In this document: positions 60,205-64,000 of the stretch, piece by piece
Position numbering within the stretch: the stretch's first letter is position 1
Layout of the letters: the number at the start of each line of letters is the position of its first letter
From: Sclerodactyla briareus
Lineage: Eukaryota > Echinodermata > Holothuroidea > Dendrochirotida > Sclerodactylidae
Length of the DNA: 64,000 bases
Assembly (NCBI GenBank): GCA_026419785.1
Contig: JAODTK010005625.1
Location: 1-64,000 of the forward strand
Direction of reading: 5' to 3'
Notes under the pieces: model-generated
Seen by the model: only the letters and a program-made list of their open reading frames with translations
The model's database searches: none
Told to the model about the DNA's origin: nothing
Made by a program: the position numbers and the translations under genes

Positions 60205-60416
60205 CTACAAGTTTTCGCCAACAACCGTTTCAGCCAGGTACCCCTTAAAGCTAACCTGTACCATGGCTGTTTCAAGCACCACGGCTGATGTTTTGCCGCC
60301 TGCCTTAAATATAACCACATACTCCTCATATTCATATTCCCTGCTACCGGCGCTAATGCAATACTGTGTGACCTGTTTCTGACCATAGAACGCCGATAAT
60401 CTCGATACAACGCCAC
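60205..60416 (-). CDS. candidate exon, minus strand, unknown protein
   Basis: Minus-strand acceptor TTGGCCTTCTTATTAG is followed by a frame reading GVVSRLSAFYGQKQVTQYC, ISAGSREYEYEEYVVIFKAG, GKTSAVVLETAMVQ and, if not spliced, VSFKGYLAETVVGENL before TAG at 60,205. A donor CAG|GTTAGC at 60,256 may end it earlier. From GTC at 60,372, 26 of 59 codons start with G, the strongest coding bias I found in the window. The plus strand also has a long frame here but of poorer composition (serine/threonine-rich). The alternating hydrophobic pattern suggests beta strands. It lies between pieces of the tandem repeats, so it is not itself repeat. Family unknown. Confidence 0.45.
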
Positions 60417-60620
60417 CTAATAAGAAGGCCAAGCAGTGATTTGAAGCCCCACAAATTGTCACAGAGGCTTTTAAAGACTAATGGTATTTATTAACATTTT
60501 TTTCTATAAACTCAGGCGTGTATGAGCCTGAGGTTCTGAAAAAACAATCGTTGACCACATGATAGGTCAAAAAGGAACTAAAAAAAGAGTCAAACATCAT
60601 TCCATGAAGTCCCGTCCGTC

Positions 60621-60921
60621 CTAATGCACCTTGATGATCATTCTGAAGTGAAATATATGAGCATTTGTTTGAGTTTGAGCTACAGCCCATTGGTGCTCTT
60701 GTCTAAAAAAACAATTATACAATAGTGTGATGATAAAGTTCATCAAAACAATCATAGGATAATAGAAGTAAAGTTGCATATTTGACCACTCCGAAATTAT
60801 TGGCTCTCTATGTTGATCCGTCGTGCTTAGTTTGCTGGTAGATAACAACAATGCTGATGTCATTCCCGTGAGTGGTAGCAGCAATGCGAGATTTGAAGTG
60901 ATTTCTTCGGTATGAAGATGC
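60621..60921 (-). CDS. weak exon candidate with one membrane-like segment
   Basis: Minus-strand acceptor CCTATTTTACGCAG at 60,921 opens two frames. One runs about 100 codons to TAG at 60,621 and contains a hydrophobic stretch LYFYYPMIVLMNFIITLLY. The other (ASSYRRNHFKSRIAATTHGN) has better codon bias but stops after 37 residues. They cannot both be real; a neighbouring minus exon lies at 60.2-60.4 kb. Low confidence. Confidence 0.22.
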
Positions 60922-60984
60922 CTGCGTAAAATAGGGTCCTTTCACTCTTGGCCAGGGTCGTATCGGATGTATATTATTACCGAT

Positions 60985-61400
60985 ACACTTTCTGATTCCT
61001 TGATGAAGTCAGAGGAATCTATGCATCATGTCGTGTGTGGTGCGTGTGTACCGCCCAGCTTGTAAACACAATAACTCGACCTCACCGATGGTTGAAGCTC
61101 ATACGGTAGTGTGTTCCCCATGATGGGTACTGAACCCTATTATTTTGGTCAGGTCAGAGGTCGTGTCCTGTGGCACATAGGTCAAAGTCAGAAACCTTGT
61201 AACCTGATGCAATCCCAGACTGGTTAGAATTTGATGTATAGCTTTCTCATAAATGCATGTGGACATATTAACTGGACCCAACTTGGATGGATTATCTCAT
61301 TCTTAGTATGTGGGTCCCGTGATATACAAAATCCCCATTGATTGAGAGGTTAGACCAAAGGTCATTCGCGTTCAGAGACGACAAGTTTGGAAACCTTGTT
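60985..61400 (+). repeat. AGGTCA-bearing repeat array
   Basis: GATTCCTTGATGAAGTCAGAGGAATC, AACACAATAACTCGACC, GGTCAGGTCAGAGGTC, ATAGGTCAAAGTCAGAAACC and, in a second unit, ACCAAAGGTCATTCG. The opening matches 63,611 onward. Confidence 0.8.
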
Positions 61401-61479
61401 GACGAACGCTTGGTCCTGAATCTTGGCATGCTTCGCTTTCTCGTTAGGAGACCAAGGACCCCATTGTTACTCAATTATT

Positions 61480-61870
61480 ATCTGCATGTCCTTCTCTCTG
61501 TCCCTTCCTCAACATTTGTCTTCTTTGGCCCGTGTTTCCTCGGTCTGGATGATATTGACCCAAACTGGACAAATGTCCCATCGCCACTGGGACAATCTTT
61601 GACTTAATGTCAATGTCAAAGGTCTTTAATGGGCCAATTGGTGAAAAGTAAAAAAAAACAAGTGTTTCCTACAAAGTACATTTTCATATTCAATCTCTTC
61701 CTGGTCTGGGGGTTCAAAAAGTGAAATCTGTAAACCTTTGCCCCTGTTTGCCTCAAGGCCGCATTCTTCCTGGATCGTTACCAAACTGGTATGTAATGTT
61801 AATGAGCTTGTGGGACATCCGTAGCCGCATGAAGGTCGAAATAGAGGTATTGAGGGGGGCATGATGGGCC
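61480..61870 (+). repeat. diverged units of the 57.1/62.2 kb family
   Basis: TGGATGATATTGACCCAAACTGG, CACTGGGACAATC, CAATGTCAAAGGTCTTTAATGG; later GGTCGAAATAGAGGTATTGAGG. Frames across it are not conserved. Confidence 0.5.
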
Positions 61871-62179
61871 ATTATGTTTAAATTTCAATTGCCTCTTCTG
61901 CTATAAGAAAGCACTGGATTGTTTTTCCAATTGCATCTTCATTTTTAATGTTTCTTGTGCACTCGTCTTATAGCAGGTTCCGTAAAATAATCACATGCAA
62001 TTCATTTGATGTAATTTAAGGGTATTGGTAGGCGAATTGGACATTTTTTCCCATGATTCCTGAACAAATTTTCTTCCCCTGATTCTTTCTCGAGCTTGAG
62101 GATAGCTGTTCTGCCTCTAGTAAAATACCCTTAGTCAAGGTTGATCGGGTTTGTTTTCATAAACATTGTCTTTTTCACC

Positions 62180-62965
62180 CCCAGTTTTTTGAGGGTGTTG
62201 GTCTACAATGGTATATTGACTGCCAGCCCACGCTTGGCCATGCTGAGGCAAAGGGTCGTTAAAGTGGCACCATCAGCCACTGGGTGAAATTGCCGTTTTG
62301 ACCACCAATTGGTCGTTCTTTGATGGAATTGTTGGGTCAAACGTGGTCTACCGTTCATTGATTACTGAGGCAACATTGACTTTTTTAAACTATGGGTTAA
62401 AAAAGGGGCACAATAGGCATTGAGGTCAAATTGCGTTTTTCACCCCCAATTTGTCATTCTTTGATGGGTGTCGACTGAACTCTTACAATGTTCATGACTG
62501 CTAAGGCATTCTCCTGACCTCGCGAAGGTTCAAGTTTGAAGGGGCACCATAGCGATTGTGTGAATTACCCCCAATTAGCCATTCTTTGAGGAATGTTGAC
62601 TGAACCTAGGTCAATGTCTATTGATCTGTGACCATGTAATGGTCAATTACGTCAAATGTCCCTTGAAGGAGCACAACAGGGCAGTGTGTGGAAATTGTCT
62701 TTTCTAGCCCCTATTTGATTATTCTGTGATGATGTTAAACAAACGGTGTCACCATGTTCATTTATCGTTTGGGGCATCTTTGGCTATGTGAAGGTCATTG
62801 ATTGGTCCCAAGAAGCCATTGTGTGAATGTCAGTTTGGCCCCCATTTGGTCATTCTTTGATGGATGTTAGCCATAATTTTGATGCAGGGGCATTGATACC
62901 ATTTGAAGGTAATGATACAATGGGTCGATCAGTTGGTCAGTCTTCCGATTGATTTGTTAACTCAA
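62180..62965 (+). repeat. ~130 bp tandem repeat, about six units
   Basis: CCCCCAATTGGTCATTCTTTGATGG or variants begin at about 62,310, 62,442, 62,565, 62,708 and 62,838. Each is followed by a GTTGAC/ATGTT block, GACCTGTGAAGGTCA-like text and AAGGGGCACAATAGGC-like text. Confidence 0.8.
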
Positions 62966-63600
62966 ACTTCATAGACACATCATTGACTTCTGGAATGTTG
63001 GACCATCTGAAAGTGAAGTCATGGTTTGGAAGGGGCGCTGTGAGCCTTTGTGGAATTGCATATTGATGAAATTGTATCATTTATGTTACGTTAGTGTTGG
63101 CACCATTCACCCCAGGTTTAGGACAGTAAATGAGTCAAATGTGGAAATATGCAAAAAACTCTTTCCCGCAAAGAGCAAGTTGGATCGTGCTGTCTTGAAC
63201 ATTTAACACATTCCTGCACATTGGTCCTCTTCGTATGAATATTTGGTACATTATACGTTTTAGCTGCAGCACCATTGTGCTCTTTTTTTAGTACTGTCAG
63301 GGGCGTCTATTTGTAGTACCATACGGTTGTAGGCTCATCGGCAAAGTCTGCGGACTGCAGCAATATTGATAGGGAAAATCATGTCAGTCTATATACTGGA
63401 AGCGTTGAACTTTCTGGCCTAGCTCTTCCATGGATTGCAGGGATGCAAGCCACTCACCGGGCTCAACACACATACCACAGTAGTGCCAGAATTCAGCTGT
63501 ACATTGCACAGCTAGCGCACTGCCATTTCGGCCCACACCATATGAATTTGTACTGCGCTAGTGACAAGAATGCTTTGTTGAATTGTTGAAATTAAGTTGG
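62966..63600. other. no firm gene
   Basis: A 61-codon plus frame (63,021-63,206) ends in a lysine-rich protein-like stretch but lacks borders and motifs. Nothing else seen. Confidence 0.4.
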
Positions 63601-63610
63601 TGGTCTTTTG

Positions 63611-64000
63611 ATTCCTTGACGAAGTCCGCGGAATCATCATCTGATATGTGTATGTATTTATGTTTATTTGTGTACTTAACGCTGGCTTGATTACACGATA
63701 ACTCAACCCCACCTGGATGATTGAAGTGTAGTGTGTGGGGGGGGGGCTCATACTTGGCATGTGTGTTCCCCATAATGAGTCCATGAATCCCTATGTTTGG
63801 TGTCATGTCAGAGGTCATCTAGGTAACTAGACGTCAAAGTCTGAAAACTTGTAAACACCATAATTCTAGAATGTTTTGTCTGATCAAGTTGAAATTTGGT
63901 GTTAGCTTTGTTCTGGGAGTACAGGAACGCTATTGTTTTTGGTTCGATTCTGGTGTGAATTTTTGGTCGAAAATAGAAAAATTGTGAAAAGTCGATATTT
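63611..64000 (+). repeat. AGGTCA-bearing repeat, runs off the window
   Basis: GATTCCTTGACGAAGTCCGCGG, ACGATAACTCAACCCCACC, CTTGGCATGTGTGTTCCCC, GTCATGTCAGAGGTCATC and CAGGAACGCTATTGTTTTTGG repeat the order of the 53.8 and 61.0 kb arrays. Cut by the window edge. Confidence 0.8.

Noticed and set aside
61338-61607. 89-codon plus frame.
   Set aside because: Lies in the AGGTCA and 130 bp repeat arrays; frame is not kept in other units.

Overview
The window is eukaryotic nuclear DNA, most likely from a marine invertebrate deuterostome such as an echinoderm or hemichordate. This is a guess from texture: three decayed LINE fragments, a tRNA-type SINE, many short non-autonomous DNA elements, abundant microsatellites, AGGTCA-type and octamer-type tandem repeats, and an excess of the palindrome TAGGCCTA. 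There are no long ORFs (the longest is 152 codons), no operon layout and no ribosomal or CRISPR features. I could not name any host gene, and no complete gene can be read off. What can be supported is a set of candidate exons with splice-like borders and coding-like codon composition.

Layout. 1-28.5 kb is CpG-rich and mostly gene-free. It holds a minus-strand LINE tail (2.1-2.5 kb), a foldback-like element with GGGC-repeat arms (4.26-5.02 kb), two hairpin MITEs (5.84-6.07 and 11.58-11.72 kb), microsatellites (9.1-9.5 kb), a CCCGACGGGG-bearing element (12.0-12.96 kb), a ~190 bp satellite (13.1-14.1 kb), a ~190 bp dispersed repeat (19.1-19.5 kb, again at 52.4 kb), a TATA box with a short coding-like ORF (24.0-24.2 kb) and a foldback element whose arms are inverted minisatellites (27.43-28.18 kb).

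28.5-64 kb is visibly CpG-poor, which in invertebrates often marks a methylated transcribed gene body. Its left border coincides with a small CpG cluster and a well-bordered 75 nt exon (28,664-28,738). Inside are a CR1-type LINE (30.3-32.7 kb), an L2-type LINE (48.5-50.54 kb), a SINE (42.5 kb), a ~700 bp diverged direct duplication (40.4 and 46.2 kb), a 38 bp minisatellite (45.4-46.0 kb) and arrays of octamer, AGGTCA and 130 bp tandem repeats from 52.3 kb to the right edge. The best coding candidates are 54,933-55,240 (+), 41,604-41,804 and 42,008-42,322 (-), 56,534-56,612 (+), 44,095-44,169 (+, signal-peptide-like) and 60,205-60,416 (-).

How they work together is unknown. The plus-strand candidates at 54.9 and 56.5 kb are phase-compatible and may be one gene; the minus-strand candidates would belong to another. 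No convincing new system was found. The most unusual structures are the two foldback elements and the satellite arrays that repeat transcription-factor-like motifs.
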